Assembly (NCBI GenBank): GCA_951813045.1
Contig: CATOTF010000002.1
Location: 186,001-250,000, forward strand
Length of the DNA: 64,000 nucleotides
Direction: 5' to 3'
Source of the DNA: an uncultured Rhizobiaceae bacterium
Lineage (GTDB): Bacteria; Pseudomonadota; Alphaproteobacteria; Rhizobiales; Rhizobiaceae
Position numbers and translations under genes: made by a program. The notes beneath the pieces were generated by a model that was given only the letters and a program-made list of their open reading frames with translations, was not told where the DNA came from and did no database searches. Positions 52,116-61,361 of this stretch are shown here, in pieces. Within the stretch, counting starts at the first letter, position 1. Each line of letters opens with the position of its first letter.

Positions 52116-52805
52116 GTGCTAACAATCAAAATTCAAGGCCAGATTGGTAGCTGCAACATTGATGCGGATATAGAAGCCGGCACAGGTGTTACCGCATTAT
52201 ACGGCCCGTCAGGTGCCGGTAAGTCGACGATTTTACGTGCGCTTGCGGGACTTTGGCAACCGGAGAGCGGCGTCATTGAAGTGCAGGGCCACACGCTTTT
52301 TGACACTGAAAACAAAATAAATGTACCGGCTCAAAAACGCCGCATGGGCGCTGTTTTTCAGGACCCGTTACTCTTTCCCCATCTCAGCGTTGAAAAAAAT
52401 CTTCGCTACGGCATGAAACCCGGAGAGGTTGGTTGGGATGCAGTGTTATCACTTTTAAACCTACAGGACTTGATTGGTCGAATGCCGCGCCACCTGTCGG
52501 GCGGAGAGGCACAAAGGGTGGCACTTGCCCGGGCAATTCTATCTGATCCGCAGGTACTTCTTTTGGATGAGCCGATGACAGGGTTGGACGATGAACGACG
52601 CCTGCAGGTATTGCCCTATCTGGAAAGACTGCGCGATGAAACTACAATTCCAATCGTTTATGTAAGCCACCGCCGTGACGAAATTTTACAACTGGCTGAC
52701 CTGGTCTTCATGGTTGAGAATGGGAATGCACAGGAAGAGTTGACACCATTCGAATTTGAAGAAGCGACAAAAACCAATGTCATCAGGCGTCGGGATGAGG
52801 CTTGA
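52116..52805 (+). CDS. modC: Molybdate ABC transporter ATPase ModC, short form without TOBE domain
   Basis: 229 residues from GTG 52116 (GAGGGA upstream). Walker A GPSGAGKST, Q-loop FQDPLLFPHLSV, signature LSGGEAQRVALARA, Walker B LLLDEPMTGLD, H-loop YVSHRRDE. Usual ModC is about 350 residues with a C-terminal mop/TOBE domain that binds molybdate; this protein stops soon after the nucleotide-binding domain, so that inhibitory or sensory part is missing. A longer frame from 52074 overlaps modB and is not needed. Confidence 0.92.
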   Translation: MLTIKIQGQIGSCNIDADIEAGTGVTALYGPSGAGKSTILRALAGLWQPESGVIEVQGHTLFDTENKINVPAQKRRMGAVFQDPLLFPHLSVEKNLRYGMKPGEVGWDAVLSLLNLQDLIGRMPRHLSGGEAQRVALARAILSDPQVLLLDEPMTGLDDERRLQVLPYLERLRDETTIPIVYVSHRRDEILQLADLVFMVENGNAQEELTPFEFEEATKTNVIRRRDEA

Positions 52806-52808
52806 GCA

Positions 52809-53795
52809 ATGAAAACGACCGCTGCCATCTTTGGAGTAATTCTGATGGCCGGTCCAGTGTACGCGCAATGCGACCCCGGTGAAAAAACCATTCGGTTTGC
52901 AACGGATGAGGACACGATCCGCGAGGCAAGAATCCGCGCGGTCAATCTGTTACGTAGTACAGTGAACAAAGAGATGCAGGGCAAGGCGTGCATCCAGGTC
53001 ATCAGTGATGATGCGCGGTTCAAAGGTTCATTTGCGGTAACGGCGCTTCAGGAAGCGCAGGTCGAACTTGCAGCCCCTAGCTTTCGTGAATTTGGCGGAT
53101 TTGCCAGCGAATATGGCGTGTTTGATCTGCCATTTGCTTTTCGAGATATTCATGCGCTTGAGCGTTTTCAAAAATCCGCATCGGGGCAATTGTCCACTGC
53201 GGTCTCGACAAATGGAGTTGTGCCGCTCGGGTTCTGGCACGGTCATTTTCAGCAAATGGCAGCAAAAGTGCCGATCTATTCCCCTGCGAATGTGGCAGGT
53301 GTGAAATTCAGAAAAGACGATGCAGCTTTCTTTTCCGCACAGATATCCGCCTTGAATGCGATATCGATCACGGTTGCGAAAAATGGCGTGTCAGAAGCAC
53401 TAAAAACGGCTCGGATCAGCGGACTAGTCTCCAATTGGCAGCAGTTGTTGACGGATAAAACGGCTGAATTGGCTAACGGTGTGACGGAGACTAATCATAC
53501 ATTTGTCGGTTATCAGCTGGTGGCATCAAGCGCCTGGTGGAGCGGGCTGGATCCGGCTTTTGCCAAACAGATAAAAGAGATAATCGAGCGCACAACGTTA
53601 CAGTCTAACTTCGACGATGCCGCGCGGGAGACAAACGCAAAAAGAGCAATCATGCGCAGTGGAATTGCGGTGCGCGCATTGACCCGCAAACAACGGCAGG
53701 TGTGGCGCGAAAAGCTGTCACAGATTTGGGACGATTATTCCCGTTCCAACAGGCGGCTGATTGAGCTCGTGAAAGCAAGTAATATCGGGCTTTAG
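52809..53795 (+). CDS. Orphan TRAP-type (DctP-like) substrate-binding protein
   Basis: 328 residues. Signal peptide MKTTAAIFGVILMAGPVYAQ, then a DctP-family pattern: VNKEMQGKACIQVISD, FGVFDLPFAFRDIHALERF, PLGFWHGHFQQMAAK, PANVAGVKFRKDDA, and the C-terminal ETNHTFVGYQLVASSAWWSGLDPAFAKQI with ARETNAKRA. No TRAP permease is near; the gene starts three bases after modC, clearly in its operon. It may feed or sense for a TRAP permease elsewhere, or be an accessory of the mod locus. Ligand unknown. Confidence 0.8.
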   Translation: MKTTAAIFGVILMAGPVYAQCDPGEKTIRFATDEDTIREARIRAVNLLRSTVNKEMQGKACIQVISDDARFKGSFAVTALQEAQVELAAPSFREFGGFASEYGVFDLPFAFRDIHALERFQKSASGQLSTAVSTNGVVPLGFWHGHFQQMAAKVPIYSPANVAGVKFRKDDAAFFSAQISALNAISITVAKNGVSEALKTARISGLVSNWQQLLTDKTAELANGVTETNHTFVGYQLVASSAWWSGLDPAFAKQIKEIIERTTLQSNFDDAARETNAKRAIMRSGIAVRALTRKQRQVWREKLSQIWDDYSRSNRRLIELVKASNIGL

Positions 53796-53809
53796 AGAAT
53801 GTCCTGTAT

Positions 53810-54979
53810 TTAACTGTTCAGAAACTCTTCAATTCGATCCAGGGCACGGCTGATGTTTTCTTCCGAATTGGCATAGGAAAGACGCATATAGCCTTCTCCC
53901 AAAATTCCAAAATCCGGGCCGCCGATAACGGCAACGCCGGTTTCTTCCAACAAGGCTGAGGCGAGTACTTTGGCTTTCCACCCGGTCTGGGAAATATTCG
54001 GGAAGGCGTAAAATGCGCCTTTGGGTGTTTTGCAACTGACATTGGGAAGGGCGTTTGCCCGACGCACGACCAACTGGCGACGACGATCAAATGCTTTCAT
54101 CATGTCGGTGACAGCATCCTGCGGCCCTTGGATGGCGGCGATGCCTGCATATTGACTGGGGGCGTTGACGCAGGACCATGCGTTGACTGCCAGTTTGCGC
54201 ACCTTGTCGAACAGCGCTTCAGGCCAGATAGACCAACCCATGCGCCATCCGGTCATCGCCCATGTTTTGGACCAGCCGTTCAAGACGATCAGTCTGTCGC
54301 GGATTGATGGAAAGCTGAGCAGGGATACATGTTCTTCCCCGTCATAGGTCATCACATCGTAAATCTCGTCGGACAGAATTGCTGTGTTAGGGAACTTATC
54401 CAAGCCGTTGACGAGTGTCTCAATCTCACTCTGTGGTGTAACCCCGCCAGTAGGGTTGGCCGGTGAATTGAGAATAATGAGCTTCGTTTTATCGCTGACC
54501 AGTGACAGGGCTTCATCACCTGAGAACGCAAACCCGTTCTCTTCTCGCATGGGGATGGGAACAGGCGTTGCGCCGGTGAACTCAATCATCGAGCGATAGA
54601 TCGGGAAGCCGGGGTCGGGATACATGATTTCAGTGCCCGGTTCCCCCATCATCAGGATTGCCGCAAACATGGTGACTTTCCCGCCAGGCATAATGCATAT
54701 GTGGTCCGGAGACACTTCAACTCCTGTCATGTCCAGCGTGCGTTTCGCCACCGCTTCACGCAAGGGCAGGATACCCGTCGCTGGTGTATAGCCGTGGTGG
54801 CCATCTTTAAGCGCTTTAATGGCAGCCTCAACAATATGGTCCGGCGTTGGAAAATCCGGTTGGCCGATACCGAGATTGATAACATCCATTCCCTGCGCCC
54901 CAAGTTCCGTTGCGCGGGCGAGAACTGCAAAAGCATTTTCTTCGCCGATACGGTCGAAGCTGGAAATTGTCTGGAGCAT
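53810..54979 (-). CDS. Class I/II aminotransferase (aspartate/tyrosine type)
   Basis: 389 residues, PLP enzyme. INLGIGQPDFPTP (substrate region), PGGKVTMFAAILMMGEPG, NSPANPTGG (171-179), D204 in LSDEIYDVM, Schiff-base lysine K238 in NGWSKTWAMTGWRMGW and the C-terminal YMRLSYANSEENI. Belongs with the Ib-type aspartate aminotransferase group; amino-acid partner unresolved. Stands alone and converges on the orphan binding-protein gene. Confidence 0.9.
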   Translation of the reverse strand: MLQTISSFDRIGEENAFAVLARATELGAQGMDVINLGIGQPDFPTPDHIVEAAIKALKDGHHGYTPATGILPLREAVAKRTLDMTGVEVSPDHICIMPGGKVTMFAAILMMGEPGTEIMYPDPGFPIYRSMIEFTGATPVPIPMREENGFAFSGDEALSLVSDKTKLIILNSPANPTGGVTPQSEIETLVNGLDKFPNTAILSDEIYDVMTYDGEEHVSLLSFPSIRDRLIVLNGWSKTWAMTGWRMGWSIWPEALFDKVRKLAVNAWSCVNAPSQYAGIAAIQGPQDAVTDMMKAFDRRRQLVVRRANALPNVSCKTPKGAFYAFPNISQTGWKAKVLASALLEETGVAVIGGPDFGILGEGYMRLSYANSEENISRALDRIEEFLNS

Positions 54980-55083
54980 ATAATTTTCGTTCTTAATTTC
55001 GTTTGGACTAATTGTGATTCTTATTTGGCGCTATCGCAAGTCCTTAAACGCGTTAGGTTCCATATAATCGATGGAGCAAAAAC

Positions 55084-55758
55084 ATGACCGACCTAAAAAA
55101 CTGGAAACCTTGCCCCCCACCGGAAAAAACGGTTCTGGAAGGGCGCTATGCGCGGCTCGAACCCCTTGTCACTAACATCCATGGCGACGAGTTGTATTCC
55201 GCTGCAACATTGCCGGATGGTGATGAACGTTTCCGCTATTTACCTGAAACCAAACCGCCAAATCGCGATGACTTTAATCAATGGCTTGAGAAGGTGGAAG
55301 CCAGTCCTGACCCTATGTATTTCGCGGTCATCGATAAGCGGACCGGGATAGTTGAAGGCCGCCAGACTCTGATGCGCATTGATCCTGCAAACGGTGTCAT
55401 AGAAACGGGCCATATCTTTTGGGGCGGGCGTATCTCGCGAACGCCCGTTACGACAGAGGCCTTTTACCTTTTCGCCCGTTATATATTCGACGACCTCGGT
55501 TATCGGCGCTTTGAATGGAAATGCAACAACGCCAATGATCCATCTAAAATTGCGGCATTGCGCTTCGGCATGAGCCCAGAAGGTGTATTCAGACAAGCCG
55601 CAGTTGTGAAAGGCGAAAACCGCGACACCGCATGGTTCTCGCTTTTGGACCACGAATGGCCTGCAATGCGGGGGGCATTTGAACAATGGCTTGACCCGGC
55701 GAATTTTGATAGCGATGGTCAACAGATCAAAAAGCTTCAGGAATTACGCGGAGAATAG
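55084..55758 (+). CDS. RimJ/RimL-type GNAT acetyltransferase
   Basis: 224 residues. N-terminal GRYARLEPLVTNIHGDELYSA and the central ETGHIFWGGRISRTPVTTEAFYLFARYIFDDLGYRRFEWKC are typical of the COG1670 group, with AALRFGMSPEGVFRQAAVVKGENRDTAWFSLLDHEW closing the fold. Acts on an unknown amine, possibly a small molecule and not ribosomal protein. Ends three bases before the SDR start, so the three genes to 57490 are probably one operon. Confidence 0.88.
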   Translation: MTDLKNWKPCPPPEKTVLEGRYARLEPLVTNIHGDELYSAATLPDGDERFRYLPETKPPNRDDFNQWLEKVEASPDPMYFAVIDKRTGIVEGRQTLMRIDPANGVIETGHIFWGGRISRTPVTTEAFYLFARYIFDDLGYRRFEWKCNNANDPSKIAALRFGMSPEGVFRQAAVVKGENRDTAWFSLLDHEWPAMRGAFEQWLDPANFDSDGQQIKKLQELRGE

Positions 55759-55760
55759 AA

Positions 55761-56510
55761 ATGGGTGATCGGCTTGCCGGGAAAAAAGCAATAATAACGG
55801 CTGCGGGGCAGGGCATTGGCCGAGCGATTGCGGAAATGTTCGCAGCCGAAGGGGCGCAGGTCATTGCCACCGACGTAAATGCATCGGCACTTTCAGCAAT
55901 TGCAAGCCCAAGCATTGAAACCCGCGTTCTCGATGTTCGCGACAGCAAGGCTGTGGCAGAGGCCGCGCAAGCGGTTGGTGCAGTTGATATTCTGGCCAAT
56001 GTGGCGGGTTTCGTTCACCACGGGTCCGTTCTGGAATGCGATCAAAGCGCATGGGATTTTTCGTTTGATCTCAATGTCACATCCATGCATCGCATGATCT
56101 CGTCTTTCTTACCCGCAATGCTGGAAAACGGCGGTGGCTCCATCATCAACATGTCGTCCGGAGCCTCGTCAATCAAAGGAGCGCCATCCCGCTATGTTTA
56201 TGGTACGACGAAAGCGGCTGTCATTGGCCTGACGAAATCGGTCGCGGCGGACTTCATCAAACAGGGCGTGCGGTGCAATGCTATTTGCCCCGGCACCGTG
56301 TTGTCTCCTTCGTTGGAAGAACGGGTTGCTGAACTTGGTCAGGAAATGGGGAGTGTTGAAAAAGCCATGGAACTGTTTGTCTCCCGTCAGCCCATGGGGC
56401 GCCTTGGCGAGGTCAATGAAATTGCGGCGCTGGCAACCTATTACGCCAGCGACGAGAGTGCCTTTACGACGGGCACCGCAATTCCCATCGACGGCGGGTG
56501 GACGTTATAA
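55761..56510 (+). CDS. Short-chain dehydrogenase/reductase (SDR)
   Basis: 249 residues, classical SDR. NAD motif TAAGQGIGRAIAE, DV at the end of strand 3, NVAG, catalytic S in INMSSGASS, YxxxK in YVYGTTKAAV, and PGTV. It resembles 2-keto-3-deoxy-L-fuconate dehydrogenase / DHRS6-like enzymes, which oxidise sugar-acid intermediates. Overlaps the DenD-like start (TAATG), so translation is coupled. Strong RBS GGAGAA. Confidence 0.9.
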   Translation: MGDRLAGKKAIITAAGQGIGRAIAEMFAAEGAQVIATDVNASALSAIASPSIETRVLDVRDSKAVAEAAQAVGAVDILANVAGFVHHGSVLECDQSAWDFSFDLNVTSMHRMISSFLPAMLENGGGSIINMSSGASSIKGAPSRYVYGTTKAAVIGLTKSVAADFIKQGVRCNAICPGTVLSPSLEERVAELGQEMGSVEKAMELFVSRQPMGRLGEVNEIAALATYYASDESAFTTGTAIPIDGGWTL

Positions 56511-57490
56511 TGAAAATTCTGGTTCTCGGCGCGGCCGGTATGATCGGTCGCAAACTGATCGGGCATTTGTTGGAACGTGGAGAATTGCGTGGCCAGACCA
56601 TTAAATCCATACACGGGTTTGATGTAGTTGATGCTGAATTTATCTCGACAGATACCATCACCGTATCCGTTTCGTCAGGCGACATATCCGACGCGTCAAC
56701 GGTTGATGCCTTGGTGGAATCCAAACCTGATGTCATCTTCCATCTGGCGGCAATCGTCTCTGGCGAAGCGGAAGCGGAGTTTGAAAAGGGCTACCGGATC
56801 AACATGACCGGGACACAGAACCTCTTCAACGCAATCATTGACCGGCCCGGCTATTGCCCCCGCGTTGTCTACGCGTCCTCCATTGCCGTATTCGGCGCAC
56901 CCTTTCCAGAGGCAATCGAAGATGATTACCATCTCACGCCGCTGACTTCCTACGGTACCCAAAAAGCAATTGGTGAATTGCTGTTGAACGATTTTACCCG
57001 CAAAGGGCATTTCGATGGTATCGGCCTGCGGTTCCCGACAATCGTCGTGCGCCCCGGTAAACCAAATCTTGCTGCCTCCGGTTTCTTTTCAAACATCATC
57101 CGTGAGCCCCTGTCCGGGCTGAGTGCTGAATTACCGGTTTCCGAAGATGTGATGCACTGGATGACGAGCCCCCGCTCCGCAGTCGGCTTTTGCATTCACG
57201 CAGCTGAAATCGGTACCAACGAGATCGGCCCCCACAGAAGCCTGACCCTTCCCGGTATCGCCATAACGGTGGGCGGGATGATCGCGGCGCTCAAACGGGT
57301 TGCAGGTGAAGCCACGACTGACCGTATTGAGCGAAAACCGGATGAGACGATCATGAGAATAGTCGCCAATTGGCCCAGAAACTTTCAAGCCGAACGGGCT
57401 GAATCACTGGGGTTCGAAGCGGAAAAAACGTTCGATGAAATCATTCAGGCTCACATTGATGATGAACTGGGTGGGAGGTTGCCTGACTGA
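56510..57490 (+). CDS. denD: D-erythronate dehydrogenase-like NAD-dependent epimerase/dehydratase family protein
   Basis: 326 residues, extended SDR. N-terminal Rossmann motif VLGAAGMIGRKLIGHLLE, HLAAIVSGEAEAEFEKGYRINMTGT, catalytic S/Y/K in YASSIAVFG and TSYGTQKAIGELLL, and RFPTIVVRPGKPNLAASGFFSNIIREPL, which is highly typical of DenD (first enzyme of D-erythronate breakdown). ATG 56510 overlaps the SDR stop. The aldolase and kinase genes of a full tetronate pathway are not next to it, so the substrate is uncertain. Confidence 0.85.
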   Translation: MKILVLGAAGMIGRKLIGHLLERGELRGQTIKSIHGFDVVDAEFISTDTITVSVSSGDISDASTVDALVESKPDVIFHLAAIVSGEAEAEFEKGYRINMTGTQNLFNAIIDRPGYCPRVVYASSIAVFGAPFPEAIEDDYHLTPLTSYGTQKAIGELLLNDFTRKGHFDGIGLRFPTIVVRPGKPNLAASGFFSNIIREPLSGLSAELPVSEDVMHWMTSPRSAVGFCIHAAEIGTNEIGPHRSLTLPGIAITVGGMIAALKRVAGEATTDRIERKPDETIMRIVANWPRNFQAERAESLGFEAEKTFDEIIQAHIDDELGGRLPD

Positions 57491-57561
57491 TCGCAGAACG
57501 AATGATAGCAATATATGATATGATCACCGAAACTTCCTGAGAGATTTAGAAAGTCGGTTCA

Positions 57562-57960
57562 ATGGGCATAAAAGCTGTTTTCCCCCCGGGTAGCCAAGCT
57601 TCGGCGGAGCAAATAAAAGTTTCACCGGGAATAATATCCGGAAACCACCTGTTTTTGACCGGGATGACAGGTAGTAATGCCGACGCTTCTATGTCCCCGG
57701 ACCCAATTGTCCAAATTCACAATGCCTTTGCAAAAATTGAATCGATACTCAATGAAGCGAACCTATCATTCGACAATGTTGTGGAAATGACGACCTACCA
57801 CTTAGATATAAAAGATCATTTCGATCTCTTTAATGAGATCCGGTCTGAATATGTCGTCGATCCGTTTCCAGCTTGGACAGCAGTTGAAGTGGCTGGTCTT
57901 AGGCGAGAAGGCGCAATCGTGGAAATTCGTGTGATTGCATCAATTGAAACTGCGGCGTAA
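57562..57960 (+). CDS. RidA-family protein (enamine/imine deaminase)
   Basis: 132 residues. Small trimeric RidA fold with ISGNHLFLTGMTGSN, VQIHNAFAKIESILNEANLSFDNVVEMTTYH and the C-terminal PFPAWTAVEVAGLRREGAIVEIRVIA. The catalytic arginine of true RidA (usually VEIEAxA context with R at about 105) corresponds here to VAGLRREGA, so activity is likely but not certain. Follows denD by 71 bases on the same strand and may be part of its operon. Confidence 0.87.
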   Translation: MGIKAVFPPGSQASAEQIKVSPGIISGNHLFLTGMTGSNADASMSPDPIVQIHNAFAKIESILNEANLSFDNVVEMTTYHLDIKDHFDLFNEIRSEYVVDPFPAWTAVEVAGLRREGAIVEIRVIASIETAA

Positions 57961-58004
57961 CCATTCCACTTCGTTGGTCTAACAATCCCTAACGCTTTAG
58001 AAGG

Positions 58005-59018
58005 TTAGCCGATCTTATTGACTGATTCTCTGATCTGCAGCGTCGGCTCAATCAGGACGGCATTTGTGTCGGGCTGCTCGCCTTTTATCTTGCTGTACAA
58101 TGCTTTGGCGGCGAGGCGTCCGATTTCATCGTGACCATCGTTGACCGTTGTAAGGGCAGGGCCGGAAATTGAAGCTTCCTCAATATCGTCATAGCCTGTA
58201 ACAGCAATATCTTTTCCCGGTTCAAACCCGCGCTGGCGCAATCCGTGCATAACACCGAAAGCAACCGTATCACTACAGCAGGCAATTGCGCTTGGTGGCG
58301 AGCCCTGGGCTAATATCTTATCAACTGCCGCATAACCGGCCTTGCGATCATAGGGCGTTTCTATGTCATCGCGATCAGGTACCGGCAGTCCGGTTTCTTG
58401 AAACGCGTTTTGATAGCCGCGTCGTCTTGCCCGTCCGGTGGACGTCAACCGCGTGCCACCGACCAGTGCGATGTCTTTGTGGCCATTTTCGATGAGGTGT
58501 TTTGTTACCAGTTGAAACCCGGCTTCATCGTTTCCAAGAAAGGCGGGAACATTTGCACCTTCAACGGTTCTCGCCACCAACGTCACGGGTAAGCCAGCTT
58601 CCTCGATGCGGGTGATATCCCCGACTTCAGTACCGACAGATGGCGACATGATCACCCCATCGGCGCCAAACTGCATCAGCGTTGAAATAAAGCCGGATTG
58701 CAATTCCAGATCGTCCCCATGATTGCACAGGAGAAAGGTTTGCCGGTTTGAACCCAGTTCTTTTTCAATGGAGCGTAAAATCTCCGCAAAAAACGGGTTG
58801 ATGATATCGCGTACCAGGACGCCGACAATGTCAGACCTTTGGGTGCGCAGGCTTGCGGCACGGCGGTCATAGACATAACCGATCTCCTTCGCGCGAATGC
58901 GAATCTTCTCACGGGTTGCTTCCGCAACAAGTGGCGAATCGCGTAACGCCAGCGAGACAGTTGCCGTAGAGACTTTTAAATCGTCCGCAATGGTGGACAG
59001 GGTGATCTTGGCTGCCAC
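58005..59018 (-). CDS. LacI-family transcriptional regulator
   Basis: 337 residues. HTH at about 3-24 (ITLSTIADDLKVSTATVSLALRDSP), hinge KEIGYVYDRRAASLRTQRSDIVGVLVRDI, then a periplasmic-binding-like sensor domain with NGHKDIALVGG and VTGYDDIEEASISGPALTTVNDGHDEIGRLA. Divergent from the 8-oxoguanine-deaminase-like gene across 172 bases, so it likely controls that set. No clear palindrome stood out in the gap. Converges on the RidA gene. Confidence 0.93.
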   Translation of the reverse strand: MAAKITLSTIADDLKVSTATVSLALRDSPLVAEATREKIRIRAKEIGYVYDRRAASLRTQRSDIVGVLVRDIINPFFAEILRSIEKELGSNRQTFLLCNHGDDLELQSGFISTLMQFGADGVIMSPSVGTEVGDITRIEEAGLPVTLVARTVEGANVPAFLGNDEAGFQLVTKHLIENGHKDIALVGGTRLTSTGRARRRGYQNAFQETGLPVPDRDDIETPYDRKAGYAAVDKILAQGSPPSAIACCSDTVAFGVMHGLRQRGFEPGKDIAVTGYDDIEEASISGPALTTVNDGHDEIGRLAAKALYSKIKGEQPDTNAVLIEPTLQIRESVNKIG

Positions 59019-59190
59019 TGAATTTTCCCTTTTGCGCGTTGCGCTTATGGGATCACAATTACGCGAATTACCGCATCGTCACAATCGTATTGGGAAAGTT
59101 TTATGCAGACATATTTTCCTCAAGAATGCCTCTTGTTCATAAGCCATGATACCGCTAGTTTCAGTCGGTTTGTAAAATCGGGCGAAACTA

Positions 59191-60534
59191 ATGCGCATCT
59201 GGATCAAAAACCCCCTTTCAATTCTCGCCGATGACGCAGGTGGCGGTATCGTCATTGATGATAGCCGCATTGTTGAACTCGTCCCCATGGGTGGGTCTCC
59301 ATCGAAAGATGTGGATCAAATCTTTGATGCCAGCCAGCATGTCGTCCTGCCAGGCCTGATCAACACCCACCACCACATGTACCAGACGCTGACCCGCGCC
59401 CACCCGTCCGCCATCAACAAGGAATTGTTTCCCTGGCTCAAGGCGCTTTATCCGATCTGGGCGAAAAATATGAATCCGGAATCCTTTCGACTGGGTACGC
59501 GTTTGGCGCTCACCGAATTGCTGATGTCCGGCTGTACCACAGTGTCAGACCACCATTACCTCTATCCATCAGGCCTTGAAAACGCCATGGATATTCAGGT
59601 GGAGGAAGCCGAACGTCTCGGCATCCGCATGACCATCAACCGTGGTTCCATGAGCCTGTCGGAAAAAGATGGCGGGTTGCCACCGGATTCCATCGTTCAG
59701 GATGATGATACAATTCTGGCCGACTGCGAACGTGTGTTGAACAAATATCACGACCGTTCCGACGGGGCGATGATTCAAGTTGCACTCGCCCCCTGCGCAC
59801 CGTTTACAGTGACGAAAAACCTGATGCGCGAAACCATGGCGCTGGCCCATAAGCACGATTGCACGTGTCACACGCATTTGAGCGAGACCATCGACGAAGA
59901 CAATTATTGCTTAGAGCATTTTAACTGTCGTCCGGTCGATTATATCGAGGAACTGGGTTGGATGAACGACCGTGTTTGGCTTGCCCACGGCATTCATTTC
60001 AACGACGATGAAGTGGGTCGTTTGGGCAAATCTGGCGTGGGCGTTTGCCATTGCCCGACATCCAATATGGTCTTGGCGTCCGGCCATTGCCGTACAAAGG
60101 AACTGGAAGCGGCTGGCTCGCCGGTGGGGCTGGGTGTTGACGGTTCCGCATCCAACGATAATTCCAATCTGATGGAAGGCGTGCGCCACGCCCTGATGAT
60201 CAACCGGCTGACCTATAACGCGGAAAGTGTGACCCATTTTGACGCGTTCCGCTGGGCGACAGAAGGCTCTGCCAAATGCCTGAACCGGGACGATATCGGT
60301 AAAATCGCCGTCGGTAAGCAAGCTGATCTTGCGATGTACAGGCTGGACGATTTGCGGTTTTCCGGGGCCGGGGACCCGCTTGCTGCGCTGGTTTTATGTG
60401 GTGCCCATGAGGCCGACCGGGTCATGGTGGCTGGTGAATGGAAAGTGGAAGATACACTGCCGGTGAATATGGATATTGGCGCACTCAGGCGCGAGCATGG
60501 TGCCGCCGCCAAGGCGTTTTTGGACGCCGTGTAA
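59191..60534 (+). CDS. 8-oxoguanine deaminase-like amidohydrolase
   Basis: 447 residues, metal-dependent amidohydrolase superfamily (TrzN/AtzB branch). Metal ligands in INTHHHMYQTLTRAHPSA (H60, H62), TCHTHLSE, AHGIHF and GVDGSASNDNSN. The phrase THHHMYQTLTRA with ELFPWLKALYPIWA is characteristic of 8-oxoguanine deaminase, converting 8-oxoguanine to urate; related S-triazine or guanine deaminases are the alternatives. Translationally coupled (TAATG) to the creatininase-family gene. Confidence 0.88.
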   Translation: MRIWIKNPLSILADDAGGGIVIDDSRIVELVPMGGSPSKDVDQIFDASQHVVLPGLINTHHHMYQTLTRAHPSAINKELFPWLKALYPIWAKNMNPESFRLGTRLALTELLMSGCTTVSDHHYLYPSGLENAMDIQVEEAERLGIRMTINRGSMSLSEKDGGLPPDSIVQDDDTILADCERVLNKYHDRSDGAMIQVALAPCAPFTVTKNLMRETMALAHKHDCTCHTHLSETIDEDNYCLEHFNCRPVDYIEELGWMNDRVWLAHGIHFNDDEVGRLGKSGVGVCHCPTSNMVLASGHCRTKELEAAGSPVGLGVDGSASNDNSNLMEGVRHALMINRLTYNAESVTHFDAFRWATEGSAKCLNRDDIGKIAVGKQADLAMYRLDDLRFSGAGDPLAALVLCGAHEADRVMVAGEWKVEDTLPVNMDIGALRREHGAAAKAFLDAV

Positions 60535-61322
60535 TGGCGAATATATTGTCCGGTTTAGAAGAATTGGACGCGGCTGATGTGACCGATCAAACCCTTGTTG
60601 TTTTGCCGCTGGGTGCAACAGAACAGCATGGGAGACATCTACCACTGGAAACGGACACTCTGATTGCAGATGGCATATGTGACCGACTCGGTAAGGCTTT
60701 ATCTGACGCTGATGATATTTATTTTTTTCCGACCGAACAAATAACCTATTCGCTTGAGCATATGGATCATCTGGGCAGTCAGACATTAACTTACTTCGAA
60801 GCAATTGAGCGCTGGTGTGAGATTGGTAAATCTCTTGCACAAAAGGGCGTTCGCCGCTTTTTGATATTAAACGCCCATGGTGGGAACTCCCCTTTAATGG
60901 CGATTGCCGCGCAGGAATTGCGGGTGCGGCACTCCATTCTCGCCGTCGCAACGAGTTGGACCCGCTTTATCAAAAGCTCAAATATCGTTTCCCAAAGTGA
61001 AGACGCGTTTGGCATCCACGGAGGGGATATTGAAACGAGCGTGATGCAGGCCCTTCACCCTGACAAAGTCGATATGGCAGAAGCGCGAGATTTTCCAAAC
61101 CTGCAGGAAATGATGGCAATCGAGTTCAAGCATTTGCGGGCCTATGGCCCTCATGCGTTTGGTTGGAAAGCGGCTGATTTGAATCCACTCGGTGTAACGG
61201 GAAACGCTGGTCTGGCAAGTGTGGAGAAAGGTGAAGCGCTGCTTGATTTTGCGGTTAATGGGCTCAAGGAACTGGTATCAGATATCCAACGTTTCGATCT
61301 CACCTTGTTGCGCGACGTATAA
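60534..61322 (+). CDS. Creatininase-family amidohydrolase
   Basis: 262 residues from ATG 60534. Dinuclear-metal signature PLGATEQHGRHLPLETDTLIA (E, H, D ligands), LNAHGGNSPLM and a late GIHGGDIETSVM match the creatininase/MftE/FAPy-deformylase family. Beside a purine-type deaminase, a role in ring opening or deformylation of a nitrogenous ring is more plausible than creatinine breakdown (inference). The longer frame from 60438 overlaps the neighbour and is not used. Confidence 0.85.
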   Translation: MANILSGLEELDAADVTDQTLVVLPLGATEQHGRHLPLETDTLIADGICDRLGKALSDADDIYFFPTEQITYSLEHMDHLGSQTLTYFEAIERWCEIGKSLAQKGVRRFLILNAHGGNSPLMAIAAQELRVRHSILAVATSWTRFIKSSNIVSQSEDAFGIHGGDIETSVMQALHPDKVDMAEARDFPNLQEMMAIEFKHLRAYGPHAFGWKAADLNPLGVTGNAGLASVEKGEALLDFAVNGLKELVSDIQRFDLTLLRDV

Positions 61323-61361
61323 ACCCTATTTTGGGAACAGAATTCTTCAAAGGTTATCTTC

